64,000 nucleotides of DNA from Suillus spraguei (taxonomy: Eukaryota; Basidiomycota; Agaricomycetes; Boletales; Suillaceae): NCBI GenBank assembly GCA_016800925.1, contig JABCPU010000327.1:1-64000 (forward strand), written 5' to 3'. The position numbers and the translations under genes are program-made. Shown here piece after piece: positions 1-11,698 of the stretch. Every line of letters starts with the position of its first letter. Position 1 is the first letter of the stretch. The notes under the pieces are model-generated. The model saw nothing but the letters and a program-made list of their open reading frames with translations, had not been told where the DNA came from and made no database searches.

Positions 1-593
1 TTGATGATGAAGCATGCTGCTGTTTTGCTTGCTTCTGTCTTTTGGTAGGAGGAGGCATTTAATGGCAAAAAGTGAACAAATTACGTAATCAGGCGAAATC
101 TCGGAAATTTAAATTTATGCACCTTTTGGCTATGTTTCCTATCAAAATTTTATGTAAATACATATGGGTCAAAATTGCGGCCTAGGGAGAGTTGCCGTGT
201 CTATGTGAAACACACTGTATACCAATGTGCTGGGGACTGGCGCAGCCGAGCCGATGACTATAGTTACATAATAGCGAACAGTGACGCGCAAGTCGGGTGA
301 CAGTTACGCGAATTGCTTCCGCGGGATCAGTCTACATGATAGGCTTTCAACTTTAGCTAGGCTCTACTAGCTACGTTACAATTTTTTTGCACTACTACAC
401 ATATGCATATATGCCTATACAGGGCATTCGAATTGTGGTACCATATTAATATCAAGGACTCCTCAATCCATGATGGCCGCCCTCACCGTGACAGATCCTT
501 AGACCGCATCACACTTCTCGACCCATCCAGCCACTATATATTATTGGCTAGTAGCTCCACGAACCCTCTATCAACGAACAACGAACATCGAAC
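1..593. other. Left-edge intergenic region, no gene seen
   Basis: Mixed-composition sequence with no frame that continues or splices plausibly. It ends directly at the first transporter start codon. It may hold the promoter of that gene; no clear TATA box or repeat was recognised. Confidence 0.4.
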
Positions 594-2271
594 ATGAGCA
601 AGCCCAAGTCTCCACTCATTCACCGTAACGACATAGAAAACTATGGCTCGACGCAAGCACGTCAAGATGATGGAGCAATCACAAATGAACCACTCAGTTT
701 CACCGCCAGAAATGCTGGAATGCTATTAATCATATGCTCCCAGTTTTTCTTCGCTTCCATGGACATTTCGGTGAAGTCACTGAACAGCTTGGAGAATCCG
801 GTGCACGCACTTCAGGTTAGTTGTGTCCATCTTCGTTGATCGAATATGGAGTGAAACCAATGTGAACAGATTATTGTGATCAGGATGGTGCGCCACAGAG
901 TCCTCGACTCGAATGTCTATTGATTTGTCACTGTACAGGGCATCACTTTTGTGTGCTGCGAGATATACATGTTTGTCGATTGCTTTTCCAGACAACGGTT
1001 TACAACTGATGACACAAAGGATTGTCATGGGGATTCCTGATCCGATTACTGGTCCTGAAGGTGTTCGAATGATGCTGTTATTCGTGGTGTCACTGGGTGG
1101 GTGCTGATTTACTCGCACGGTCTCCAACTCGTCAATGATCTGTTTCCCAGGTTTTTTGGGTTGTCTGGCGTGTATTGGTCACTCCAGTACTTGTCTGTCG
1201 CAGATGCGACAATCTTGATTTTTTTAACACCTCTTACGACAGCGGTGGCTGGATCTGTGTTTTTGAAAGAGAGCTACTCCGTCAAGCAAGCTGGCGCGGG
1301 AGGTGAGAGTCATGATCCGCCTTTGATGAGGGTTGATTACTTATGGAGATTCAAAACACCTAGTTGTCAGTTTACTCGGTGTTGTCCTCATAGGCAGACC
1401 TGCATTTCTATTTGGCTCCGAGAGTGTTATTTCCCAAGGACTCCCAGACGTGTCTCCTGCGCAAAGGCTGGCGGGTGTTGGGTGAGCACCATTACACGTA
1501 CTCTGTTTCGCTCAACCCACAATTTATCTATTTTGGCAGGGCATGTATGGTCAGTGTGCTTGGAAATACTGGAGCGTGTACGCATTGCGCCCTACCTTCT
1601 CATGATAATGATCGCTTCAATGGTTTTTACAGATACTTCGATCCGGGCAATTGGGAAGCGTGCTCACCCTATGCATATAATGACGTACTTTTCATTATGG
1701 TGCACAATTATATCATCTTTCGGGTCTGTCAATACAGCTCTGTATTTTGTGTCAATTGACCATTTGTAACAGGATGGTTGTCCTTGATATCCCCGTTGTA
1801 TATCCCACTTCATGGATGTGGATACTTCTTCTGCTCATGATCGGTATCTTCGGCTTTGTGGCCCAGGCGCGTACATTAGTGATTATGCGTTCGCTTATTG
1901 GTAATTCCCTATGATTCTAGACTCTTTTTACGATGGGGTTACAACGAGAAACTGTGTCGCGCGGTGTCACTGGAATGTATGCCCAGGTGCTTTTCGTTGT
2001 GGTACTCGAACGCCTGTTCTTCGGCGTTATACCATCTTTACTATCTGTTCTCGGCGCTGCCATCATCATGTCCTCTGGGCTCTATGTCGTTGTGAGTGGT
2101 CACCGCTTGTTCGTTATTGCCAAACTTCTGTGTTCATGTGGATTTCGCCCACCAGATAAAAAAGGCAGAAATCTCGCCATGACAGTATCGTTGATAGTTC
2201 GGCAACATAAAATTGTGGGCCCCTGCCCACTCCGAGGCTACATTGATGCTTCTGAGTCTTGCACTCTCTAA
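594..2271 (+). CDS. EamA/DMT-family transporter, SLC35G-like, copy 1
   Basis: Predicted multi-pass transporter of the drug/metabolite transporter superfamily (two EamA repeats); substrate unknown. The N-terminus is cytosolic-looking and followed by a first membrane segment (GMLLIICSQFFFASMD). The middle exons carry the family hallmark YLSVADATILIFLTPL, then KESYS, and later TSIRAIGKRAHPMH and a C-terminal GAAIIMSSGLYVVV helix. Exons are separated by short introns, for example a donor near 816, an acceptor near 868, and an intron of about 969-1019. The join between the block near 1540-1740 and the last exon (from about 1933) was not fully traced, and the final C-terminus (2271) is uncertain because the third paralogue splices to another exon at the equivalent place. 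Closest relatives are the paralogues at 4227 and 9886. The order of exons is conserved among the three. Confidence 0.7.
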
Positions 2272-2869
2272 AAATACTCCAACAGTTGTATATTCAACGA
2301 TTGTATATGATGCGATCAGGTCAACCTGTACCCTTTTTGTGCCTTTATATATATTACGCATTTTGCCATACATTTGTATGTAAAGGTGACAACCATGCCA
2401 TCGAGGCGCTGGGTCGTCTTCAGCCCTGTCGCTGGTTGGTGTACCCACGCTCGCTATTGCAACGGTTCAAGTCCACGAACCCATAAACGTCGAAGATGAG
2501 CAATAGCGAGTCTTCCCCCATTGACCCGGCAACGCAAACGCATCCCATTTCCTTACGCCCATTCGATGGGGTAATAGCGGACGACAGTTGACTTAGTGTC
2601 ACAGGAATCACCGTCGGTAACACTGGGATGTTATTCATCATCTCTGCCCAGTTTTTCTACGCTTGCATGTGTATTTCGGATCAGCGCCTGATATCGCAGA
2701 CCACCAATCCATCCAATATGCAATCGACTAAGCCCGAAGAGGAACTACATAAAACCTGCGGCAGCCTCACGAGTCACAACACCTTAGTGTTTCGGACTCG
2801 GACGCGTGTCCGAAGGTGTGACTCGCCATGGAGCAAATATTAATATTGCGACAACAATTTCAATGCACA

Positions 2870-3210
2870 GGGGCTAAGACCAGTTGAGATGAACCTCTAA
2901 GGAAACTATCCATCAGTGATGAGGTGTGTCGTGATTGGAAAAAATATTGTGATCGGCAGGTTTCGAACCTACACAATCAAAGAGATGCGTCTGTTGTAGC
3001 AACCACCAGGCTAGACCAGTTACAGTGAACTTCCAAATAAAGCATCCGTGAGTGAATATCAAGGTGTGTGCCCATAAAAAATCTCGTCGTTAACGGGTTT
3101 CAGACCTGCAGTCTAAGAAAAACAGATTTTGATTCTGTTGTAGCAACCACCAGGCTAGACCAGTTGCGGTGAAGATCTAAAGAAACTGTTGATGAGTGAA
3201 TAGAGACTTC
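2870..3210 (-). repeat. Tandem tRNA-like (SINE-type) repeat, about 2.5 units
   Basis: A unit of roughly 140 bp is repeated: the string GGCTAGACCAGTT (or a close variant) starts near 2873, 3009 and 3153. It is followed each time by similar sequence (GTGAAC.TC.AA, then GAGTGAAT). Read on the minus strand, two units (3020-2946 and 3165-3085) contain TGGTCTAGCCTGGTGG, an A-box-like element. About 45 bases on comes GGTTCGAAACC or GGTCTGAAACC, a B-box-like element. That spacing fits an internal RNA polymerase III promoter of a tRNA-derived SINE. Neither unit folds into a complete tRNA that I can assign. Confidence 0.6.
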
Positions 3211-3862
3211 CCAAGTTGAAAACTTATGGGGACCCTGACTGACACGGCTCGAAAAAGATGACATGGACAATAAAATTCGAGTCTGAACGTCTACGAGACA
3301 ATACAATTGCCCCGACGAGGGACGAAGACTGAGATAATTCTAATTCGCCATCATTAGCAGCAGGTTCAAATTACCACTAAGTACACGGAGTTTCTAAAAA
3401 CACAGAAGGCAATCAGCAGATACTAAAAAAACGAGAACAATGAGACACTGCCACCACCTTGGAGGCCAGACTTAGAGGATCGGAGACGGGAGTCTCATAT
3501 TCCCACAAAACGGTGGCCATGCAGCAATCCAGTTCATCCCAAACATAACATCACGACCTCGAACTCGACACCGACAGTGAGAATACGGCAATGGATCGCT
3601 GAGGCCATGGGAATTTCAGCGAAACGCGAACTTGGCCGAGCGAACGAGCAATCGAAGAAGACGAGAGAAGAGTACGATTCAAGGTCAAAAGCAACAGTGG
3701 CAGCAACACATGCAGGAAGACGTCCAATTTGAATGAGGTCCCAGTGGTAAAACACGATATAACCCACTCCCTTATCTATATGACGCATTAGAATGGTCGC
3801 ACATGGTGTTCGGAGGCCAATTGAAGCACTTGACTCACTAGGATGGTTCTGAGAAGTTTCAA
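3211..3862. other. Insertion remainder, no recognised gene
   Basis: Purine-rich sequence between the SINE-like array and the 3' transporter relic. Short open frames exist on both strands, but none shows a domain I know. It could be the body of the mobile element that split the transporter; this is inference from position only. Confidence 0.35.
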
Positions 3863-4226
3863 GTGGAGCACGTCTGGCTTTCCATAGGAATGTATTATGT
3901 AACAGGTTTTTTCTTGATGCGGTGCCGCTTGAGTCTTGACTTTGGGATTATACCGTCTTTAGACTTTTTACCGTCAGTACTTTGCGCTACCATCATTATA
4001 TGCTCACTGGTCAATATTGTCGTGAGTAGTCAGAGTTGCATGATTTGCTTTGACAGGATCATTACATGCATACCGGGCCGATAACCCTCTTTTGTCGGAC
4101 TTGTGCCTTAGTTACAAAAAAAGGCGGTTACAACCTTACAGGTGCTGCTCCATACTTGCTCCCAGCACATATTCTACCACTAGTGCAACGTTCTGAGGCT
4201 GAAATCAGCGAAGACAAACCTCTAAG

Positions 4227-5796
4227 ATGAGCAACAGCGAGTCTTCTTTCGTTCACACCACAGGACACAACTATGGTTCGACACAGTCCACTTCTGGCAC
4301 ATCCCAAAATGATGGAGCAATCGGTAGACGGCCCAATGTCCCAAATTTTGTTGTCCATAACGCCGGGATGCTATACATTATATCTTCCCAGTTTTTTTTC
4401 GCCTTCATGAATCTATCGGTGAAGATGCTTAGCAGATTGGAGCCTCCTGTGCACGCGTTTGAAGTTAGCTGTTTCTTCATCTCTACCCTCTAAACAGAGT
4501 GAATTTCAATATAACAGGTTATTATAGTGAGAATGGTGCGTCAAAGAGTTTTTACGAACTGCAGTCATTTGAATATCGATTCGTCCCCAGGGTATCACGT
4601 TGATATGCTGTGTGACATACATGTATGTCGGTTACTTCTTCAGACAATACCCTTGCGACTGACCGCAACGAAGGATTGCCACAGGGGTCCCTGATCCGAT
4701 TATTGGCCCCAAAGGTGTTCGAATACTATTGGTGATCCGTGGGATCAGCGGGTACGCGTTAATTTGCAAACATGACCTCCATTTTGGTGATAATTTATCT
4801 CTTAGGTTTCTTGGACTAGTTGGACTGTATCTGTCGATTCAGTATTTATCTGTCGCAGATGCGACAGTCTTGACTTTCTTGACACCTCTTACAACTGCGG
4901 TTACCGGATGCATCCTCCTTAGGGAGGGCTACTCTGTTACTCAAGCTGTTGCAGGAGGTGAGAGTTATGTTCTGACTTCGCTTGTTATGGATACTTAGAG
5001 GCGTCACCAGTTTGCAGTTTACTTGGTGTTATTCTCATCGCTCGACCCCCATTTCTATTCAACTCCATACCAGCCGCTATTCCCGACGGATTCTATTTGC
5101 CGGAAACCCCGGCACAAAGGATGATGGGTGTTGGGTGAGCGTTATCCTTTGTACACTGCTCTCCCATTTGATATTCGGTAGGGCAGCTATGATTGGTGTT
5201 GTCGGAGCCACTGGAGCATGTATGCATCGTTATCGACTTTCTCATAGTAATGGCTGCTTCAATGGTTTTCACAGATACCTCGATTCGCGCAATTGGGAGG
5301 CAAGCTCATCCAATGCATGTGATGACATTCTTTTCCTTGTGGTGCACCGTCATGGCATCTTTGGGGTTCGTAAATATATCTTGCAATTTGCGTGTCACAT
5401 TAATCATCTGCTATGTAACAGGATGGTCGTCTTCGGCATTCCTGTCGTATATCCTAATTCATGGAAATGGTCGCTTATTCTGCTCATGGTTGGTGTCTTT
5501 GGCTTCGTGGCACAGGTTAGTTACTAGTGACCCTCCATTTATTCACCGGTAATTCACTACCTTTTCAGATTCTCTTGACATTGGGATTGCAGCGAGAAAC
5601 TGTATCGCGTGGTTCCACTGGAGTGTATTTCCAAATGCTTTTTGCTGTTGTGCTTGAACGCATAATCTTCGGAGTTACACCGTCTTTACTGTCAGTTCTC
5701 GGCGCCGCTATCATCATGTCTTCTGCTCTATGTGTCGCTGTGGGTGATCATCCTACTCCGCTATACAATTCCTTTGCTCATCTTACTATCAGTTGA
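4227..5796 (+). CDS. EamA/DMT-family transporter, SLC35G-like, copy 2
   Basis: Same family and exon layout as the copy at 594. The first exon (start MSNSESS, first membrane segment GMLYIISSQFFFAFMN) ends at a GTTAGC donor near 4464. The next acceptor is near 4517. Later exons encode YLSVADATVLTFLTPL, REGYSVTQA, TDTSIRAIGRQAHPMH and a last exon from about 5570 with LQRETVSRG and GAAIIMSSALCV, stopping at 5796. I see no unavoidable frameshift, but the join around 5160-5280 is uncertain because two frames are open there. Expected location is a cellular membrane; substrate unknown. Confidence 0.7.
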
Positions 5797-6059
5797 CGCG
5801 GCGACCACCTACCCCCAACACCACCACTGATAGTACAGCGTAGCACGTTGGGTTTTTGCTTGTTCTCGGGGTGCACTCTTGAACTTTTACAGGTCTATAT
5901 AATTGTTCCCTAGCATGAGAGTTTGTAGTACTCTGTTATGCCTCTTGAGTTTGTTTCGTTCACTTATCTACCTCTGGACTGAACACCATCACAGCATTCA
6001 CAACTGAGATTGACGCATTATTTCAGTTTTTACGCTTGGCTCATATTACGCCCGCTGTT
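5797..6059. other. Intergenic region after transporter copy 2
   Basis: No gene seen. Contains the downstream flank of the transporter and leads into the structured block that starts near 6060. Confidence 0.35.
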
Positions 6060-7720
6060 CTTGGCGTAGTGTTTGTCAGTGAGAATAAGAAGTAGCACGG
6101 TGTGTATGTCCTCCCACAACCTACCTACCCTTTACGGTAACTCGTGAAGGCTGAAAGCATCGGTGGAATGGTCCTAAAGGGATTCCGCTCGGCAGAGGCG
6201 AGACAGTGGTAGTTGATCACTGGGCGGATAGGACTCTCGGAATACCGTTGAATTGGCGAGCCTTGAGACCGGGGTGGTTGTAGGTATGCCATTAATTATG
6301 GCAGTCGAAGCGTAGCTGAATTGGTCCGAGGCCTGCCCTTGGTTCATCTCGAAGAGGCGTAGACGCGTGTAGACATTAGCGATAGCTGAGCCTCAACCAT
6401 GGTGTAAGGTCAGGAGGGGCCGACCGAATAAGTGGCGTTAGTCACTGAGACCAGATGTGCGCTCGGAGTTAACCGTTCGTTCTTAGTCATTAGGAATGCT
6501 GGTCGATCTCGAAAAAGATCAACTTTAAATCAGACTGTGCTGGTGGTCCATATCATGAGGGGAGATAGTCCAGTACTATCGACAAGTCGTTACTCTGTTT
6601 ATGGCGGCGGTGAGGTTAACCCCTTTTTCCGTAATGGAAAAGGGTCATGCCACTATCATGGTACGTGAGTATCAGTAGTAGAAGGTTAGCATTAATTTGC
6701 TGAGCGACGAACCTGTAGCGTATTCGCAGACCAACCTGCGTACAAAAGATTATCCTGGGAATTATTGGTTGATAACCATCCGACTGGCTTATGCTGGACA
6801 GGACACCCGGGGACGTTTGATGTAGGGCCAAGTAGTTCGGAATGGTTCTGGAATGCAGCAGAGGTTTTAGCGTTGGCCTCTGTAGACTCCTGCTCCGGGA
6901 GTGAAGAAAAGCGGTCGCCACGCCGTAATAAGTGTGTTCATTAGAGTCTGAACTTGCTAGCAACCCTATGGATTCGTTGGTTAGTACATCATCTTTGGTG
7001 TGCGAGACGTCGAGCTCGGATGAAGGTTTAAATACTAACGTCTTGGCAACTTGAAACCGTTCATTGGACGGCGGGCGGTAGCGGTGTATCCATATATACA
7101 TCGACTCGAGAGGACATATTCCGGCGTCGGTCTACTAAATGTAGGCTTAAGTTGTAAACCTTCTTTTTGTTTTAGTAGTGAACCGTTGGGGTCTCGTAAG
7201 CCTTCACAGTTGAATTCTCAATTGTACGGGCGAAAGTGTGGATACTTACCAGAATCAAGGGTACGGCGGCTTGGTCACCCGCGCGGAACGACAACTGGTA
7301 AGGATAACGAAGCATTAGTAGTGGGACGCAAGCCGTTACCTTAGTGGCAAGGTGATGGTGGGCCGTCCCAAGCATTGGCTCCTCGGGGAACGAACTACAA
7401 GGGAAGGTGCTGTCAGCCAGCATCCACACAGCCATCCTAACGGCCACGACATACTACGCCTGGTAATGTCTACGTCCACTATGTTCCAGTAGTACCCCGG
7501 CAAAGTCCCCACCTCCTTCCATGTCCTCATCCCCTCTCCACACTCATTTACACGGAGTCAGCAACGCTCTATCAGCCTTCTCTGGTACGATTCGGAATCC
7601 CACCCCATCTGTCACATCATTTACTTCCTTATCCCTACCTACTGACTCCTGTACCTACCCGCATCAGCGGTTGAGTACGCGTTATCATTTTGCTACCTGC
7701 TAGTACAGAACACTGGTACC
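6060..7720. other. Stem-loop-rich, non-coding block of unknown nature
   Basis: About 1.6 kb with a composition unlike its AT-richer neighbours, many short complementary stretches (for example CCCTTTTTCC/GGAAAAGGG near 6620-6650) and no convincing coding frame. The longest open frame is 161 codons on the minus strand (7101-6616), without recognisable domains. The texture resembles structural RNA. One stretch (about 6440-6490) loosely resembles the sarcin-ricin-loop neighbourhood of large-subunit rRNA, but with too many differences to call it. I could not align the block as a whole to rRNA. Confidence 0.35.
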
Positions 7721-7728
7721 TTATATTT

Positions 7729-7912
7729 AAAAGTCATCTCATCTTCGACAGGCGGCGCGTCTAAAACGGCCGGCGGGAACGGCGGACTGATGGGGTACGC
7801 CTCACATCAGGGCATTCACGCGCCTAGAGATGCGTCGGGGACACTGGGGGTCCCCACGACTAGATAGTATTGTCCTCCTCAGAGTATCACTCTCCATGGG
7901 ACAGAAATTGGA
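7729..7912 (+). repeat. Dispersed repeat, copy 1 (second copy near 52.0 kb)
   Basis: Shares with 52001-52171 an ordered set of near-identical blocks: an AGTCATCTCATC-like start, a core reading C.A.AACGGCCGGCGG, a GATGGGGT/GATAGGGGT block, a GAGATGCG block and a GGACAGAAAT end. Order and spacing are preserved over about 170-185 bp. It encodes nothing obvious. It is probably part of a mobile element. Confidence 0.6.
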
Positions 7913-8149
7913 ATTCAAAAAAAAACTAATTGACCGCATCACCTGCCTCTACCCTAATACTTGTTCTTTCTGACCTCATCGTAATCCTTCCTCTTTATCG
8001 CGCGGTAAGTATGCCATGGCCCCTCGACGATCTTCGAACTCCATATCTTCCAGAGTCCCTTACTGCGCGCGTTGCCTTCCGTAGCTTTTGTTTGATGGGC
8101 TTCTCAACTTTTTTATTACTTGATGATCCATGGAAATTCTGGAATCATC

Positions 8150-8860
8150 ATTGAGTGCACATTTGATCTACATGTCAACCTCAATTTTTGTGGAAATTTC
8201 GCTATTCATGTTTTTCGCCATATGTGGACTGTATATGTGTTGGTTCTCAATACTCACTTTTTTGGTACCTCTTATGATAGTGCACCCTTTTCAAGGGGGA
8301 TTACTCCGTGACTCAGGCTGTCGCGAGAGGTGAGAGATATGTTCCTCTCTTCTCTATGGTCCATGAGGCATTCTTAGTTTGCAGTTAGTTTACTTGGCGT
8401 TGCCTTCATCGTGCCCCCGCTTCTCGGTTGTCATACCTTAACGACAGTACTCGCCACAATTGACCCCGGCACGAAGAGCAGTAGCTGTTTAGTGAGCACC
8501 ATCACTTGTACGCCCCTCCGCTCAAATTTACCTTTCTATATTTGGTGTAATTGAAGCCATATACGCGTTGTGATTGACCTATGGTAAGACCACTTCACTG
8601 GGTTACAGACACCTCACTTCGTGCGGAAGCTCGCTCATCCGTTGCATCTAATGGCGTTCTATTCGTTGAAGTGCACCATTGTGGCGTCTTCGAGGTTCAC
8701 AGATACATACCTACACTTTGCGTGCTACTAGTATGTAAGTCTAACAAGATCATCAGTTGCCTTCAACAATATTCCTGTTGTATATCAACAAGGTGCGCAT
8801 TTTGCTGTCGTGCTTGAACATATAATTTTCGGGGTTAGACTGTTCTTATTGAGTTTTCCG
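8150..8860 (+). pseudogene. Decayed EamA transporter relic
   Basis: Three blocks match consecutive parts of the copy at 4227, in order. The first, 8210-8335, is the YLSVADAT..LTPL and SVTQA exon. The second, 8590-8710, is the TDTSIRAIG..HPMH exon. The third, 8795-8850, is the AVVLERIIFGV part of the last exon. Frames are broken and key residues lost. This is the most eroded member of the cluster. Confidence 0.65.
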
Positions 8861-9885
8861 CAAGCCTCACGAAGTACGATCTAACTCAATTGTACAGGGA
8901 ACCCGTAAAACAAACGCGTGGCGTACACGAAAAATACCTACTGTATGTAACTAGCGATGATTTAAGGTCTAAGCCACCATTTCGGCTCTTTCCGAGTCGA
9001 CTCCAACATTAGTTATTGGCGACTTCAGCACTGTCATCGTTATGACTTGGCTCCACAATGAGTTGGCTGTCATCGTTTCTGGCACGTGGCTTATATGCAA
9101 CCGGACTTTACCCAGTAGAGCGGGAACCTATCAAATGTGGCACCAGTGATAATCTGCGAAGAGATCTCGTCTCACCATCAACATCTACAGTCCAGTCAGC
9201 ACTTAAGAATAGACCAAGGCCGCCGTTACCTCGATAATGTATAAAGGAAGTCGAGGACCCGTGTACACGTTCAAACTACTGTAAGTGAGTGTTGATTGTC
9301 AGAATCTGTCCACCATCTAACATTAATTAGCTGATAAGTTTAGCAGACCTTCACGAAAAATCCCTGTCACCTACCCGTGACTCACAGGCTAAACTTAAAC
9401 TTACCATTAGTTCGGCCCGGAAGTTTGGCTTGAAAACTTTTTCAAATTCACGGTTCTCTTCACCATGATGATGTATTGACAAAACTTTGGTCGGAGTCCC
9501 GAATACTTGCCGAGTCAATGTATCGACCAAAAAAAGCGTTTGTGTGACAATTACTAGTAAGCGACCAACCCTGGTTAGCTCAGCCTCTGAGGTTCTATTA
9601 AACATCGACTTGGTTGAAATATTTTCTACAGGTCGCGTATCTCGAGGCTGTTCTCCTATTATAATAATGCTCTCACTGGTCACGTTGAAGAGTGAGAATT
9701 TTCTTGATGGTCAGCTGGTTTTTATTATTGTACCATCCACTAAAATTGCGTGGCTCTCAGTCAACACATGATGTATATAGGGTTTGGAGCACGCTCGAGA
9801 GATCGATATCCACCTCGCACCCACGCGTCACTACAGCCCTATACCTTCAATTCCGCTCGTCACATCCAGTTGAACGTGGCTGTAA
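8861..9885. other. Intergenic region upstream of transporter copy 3
   Basis: No gene or repeat recognised on either strand. Open frames up to 110 codons are present (9683-9351, minus) but without domain, codon pattern or splice context. It presumably contains the promoter of the gene at 9886. Confidence 0.35.
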
Positions 9886-11698
9886 ATGAATACGACAAAT
9901 GCCTACATCGCCCTGTCCCAGAGTCCAACGGATGACGAAGTTCACTGGGGTGATATCGATGTAACATCTTCTGCCCCAACACGACGTCAGTTTTTTGGTC
10001 CCCAATCTAGATGGTTTGAGAGTTTGCACGTACGATGGCAAGGGATAATATCCCGCATAATCGCCTTTGTCGAGACGAACTTGGGGATGCTGTTGATCAT
10101 AGTGGCGCAATTCTTCTTCGTATGTATGAACCTTGGCGTCAAGCAGCTGGACAACCTCGATGTGCCCATGCACACACTTGAAGTTTGTTCGCTTGTATAT
10201 ATATTAAAAAATTGGCTTATAGTTTTGTAGCTCATCGCAGTCCGTATGGTTGGTATTTCGATATATCTCTCCTGGCAGATACAAATCTTGATCAAACCAT
10301 TCGAATCTTATTAGGGCATCACCTTGGCGTGCTGTGTATTATATATGTACGTTGTTCAAATAGTGGGTGTGACCATCCTCATATTTCTGACAGGGTTGCA
10401 ATGAAGATTCCAGATCCTTTCCTTGGTCCAAAAGGCGTGAGGCTGTTGTTGGTTAACAGAGGCTTGTGCGGGTGGGTTCTGACTTGGAGAATATACAGTC
10501 ATTATAAGGCAGCTACTGAAATTCTTTTCAAGTTTCTTCGGCCTGTTCGGGATGTATTATTCCCTGCAGTACCTTTCATTAGCAGATGCGACGGTGTTGA
10601 GTTTTCTTGCGCCACTCTCAGCAGCAATAGGTGGATACGTTGTCTTGAAGGAGCCTTATTCGAAGCATGAAGCATTTGCGGCCAGTTCGTGCAATCACCC
10701 TATCTCGACATCCTTCTGACACCCATTCACGCTCATCCCTTTAGTCGTGAGCTTGCTTGGTGTCATTCTAATTGCTCGGCCGCCTTTTTTGTTCGGTAAT
10801 ACTTCCAGCGTAAACTCGGATAGCAGTGATGCAGCTTCTAGAGCCACTGCGACAGACAGGATACGAGCCGTCTGGTAAGGTGTCATTCTCCTCGAAGTTT
10901 TCTGTTTCGACTTTTTCCTTCTCCAAAGTGTCGCTGTTTTTGGAATTGTCTTAGGTACTGGTGCCTGTACGTCGTCGATCCATTGTTGCCTATGAGAACT
11001 ACTTTATAACCGGTGTGTTGCAGTGTTGTCAATGCGAGCGATAGGCAAACGCGCCCATCCAATGCATCTTATGATGTTTTTCTCTGTGTGGTGTACATTC
11101 GTTTCTTCTGCTGCGTGAGCTCCATTGTCTTCTCTTGTGGCTTGCACTCTGATTTGTGTGTAGAATGTACTTCATGAAGATCCCAATTGTTTACCCTCAC
11201 AACTGGCAATGGGCTGCCATGCTGATTTTCATCGGACTTTCGGGTTTTTTCGCGCAGGCAGGTTGCTGTCCTTGTCCTTGACTCTGCTTACTCAAAATCG
11301 TTTAAAGACTTTAACTACGATTGGCTATCAACGCGAGACTGCGGCACGCGGATCTATGGGTCAATATGTACAGCTCTTATTTGCTGGTGTTCTGGAATAT
11401 GTATTCTTCGGCACAATTCCTTCGACGTTATCGCTCATCGGATCTGCTATAATCATGACATCGGCTATATACGTTATTGTGCGTCGTCATTTCCTGTGAT
11501 CTCTGGTTTGTAGATTTTCAACATTTCTGCTAGGTTTCAAAGAACGGCTCACAGAGGCCACCTGAGACGATTAGCCTCAGGGAGCCGGATTCCACCCTTG
11601 AGGAGGGCATATCGTATTCTGGATCATCAAGTACGACGAGCTCAGGCAGGAGGATAGGACATGATGAAGAACTGAAGGAAAAGCCACCATCTGCGTGA
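9886..11698 (+). CDS. EamA/DMT-family transporter, SLC35G-like, copy 3
   Basis: The most complete member of the cluster. It has a longer hydrophilic N-terminus (start MNTTNAYIALSQ) and a first membrane segment GMLLIIVAQFFFVCM. After short exons (LIAVRM; GITLACCVLYM) come PDPFLGPKGVR and FFGLFGMYYSLQYLSLADAT. Then VVLKEPYSKHEA, SLLGVILIARPPFLFG, RAIGKRAHPMHLMMFF, a membrane segment after YPHNWQW, and GYQRETAARG. A last exon from 11535, reached from a donor at the end of YVI, adds a serine-rich acidic tail and stops at 11698 (PPSA). Introns are short and GT..AG, apart from one unclear join near 10968-11020. Two EamA repeats, so probably ten membrane helices. It is the most diverged of the three paralogues. 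Substrate unknown. Confidence 0.8.

Larger units (their letters stand above)
2496..4084 (+). pseudogene. EamA transporter relic split by an insertion
   Basis: The first part (about 2496-2690) matches the 5' end of the copy at 4227: same start context (MSNSESS-like), then a degraded first membrane segment corresponding to GMLFIISAQFFYACM. The last part (about 3863-4060) matches the final exon of that copy, including the region encoding the terminal helix. The exons between are gone. In their place lies about 1.2 kb of unrelated DNA containing a tandem tRNA-like repeat. Stops and shifts throughout make it non-functional. Confidence 0.65.

Noticed and set aside
2946..3020. A functional tRNA gene
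   Set aside because: The A- and B-box-like motifs are present, but acceptor and anticodon stems do not close, and the unit is tandemly repeated; better explained as a SINE.
6616..7101. Minus-strand open frame of 161 codons
   Set aside because: No domain, no splice context, and it lies within the stem-loop-rich block; treated as chance.
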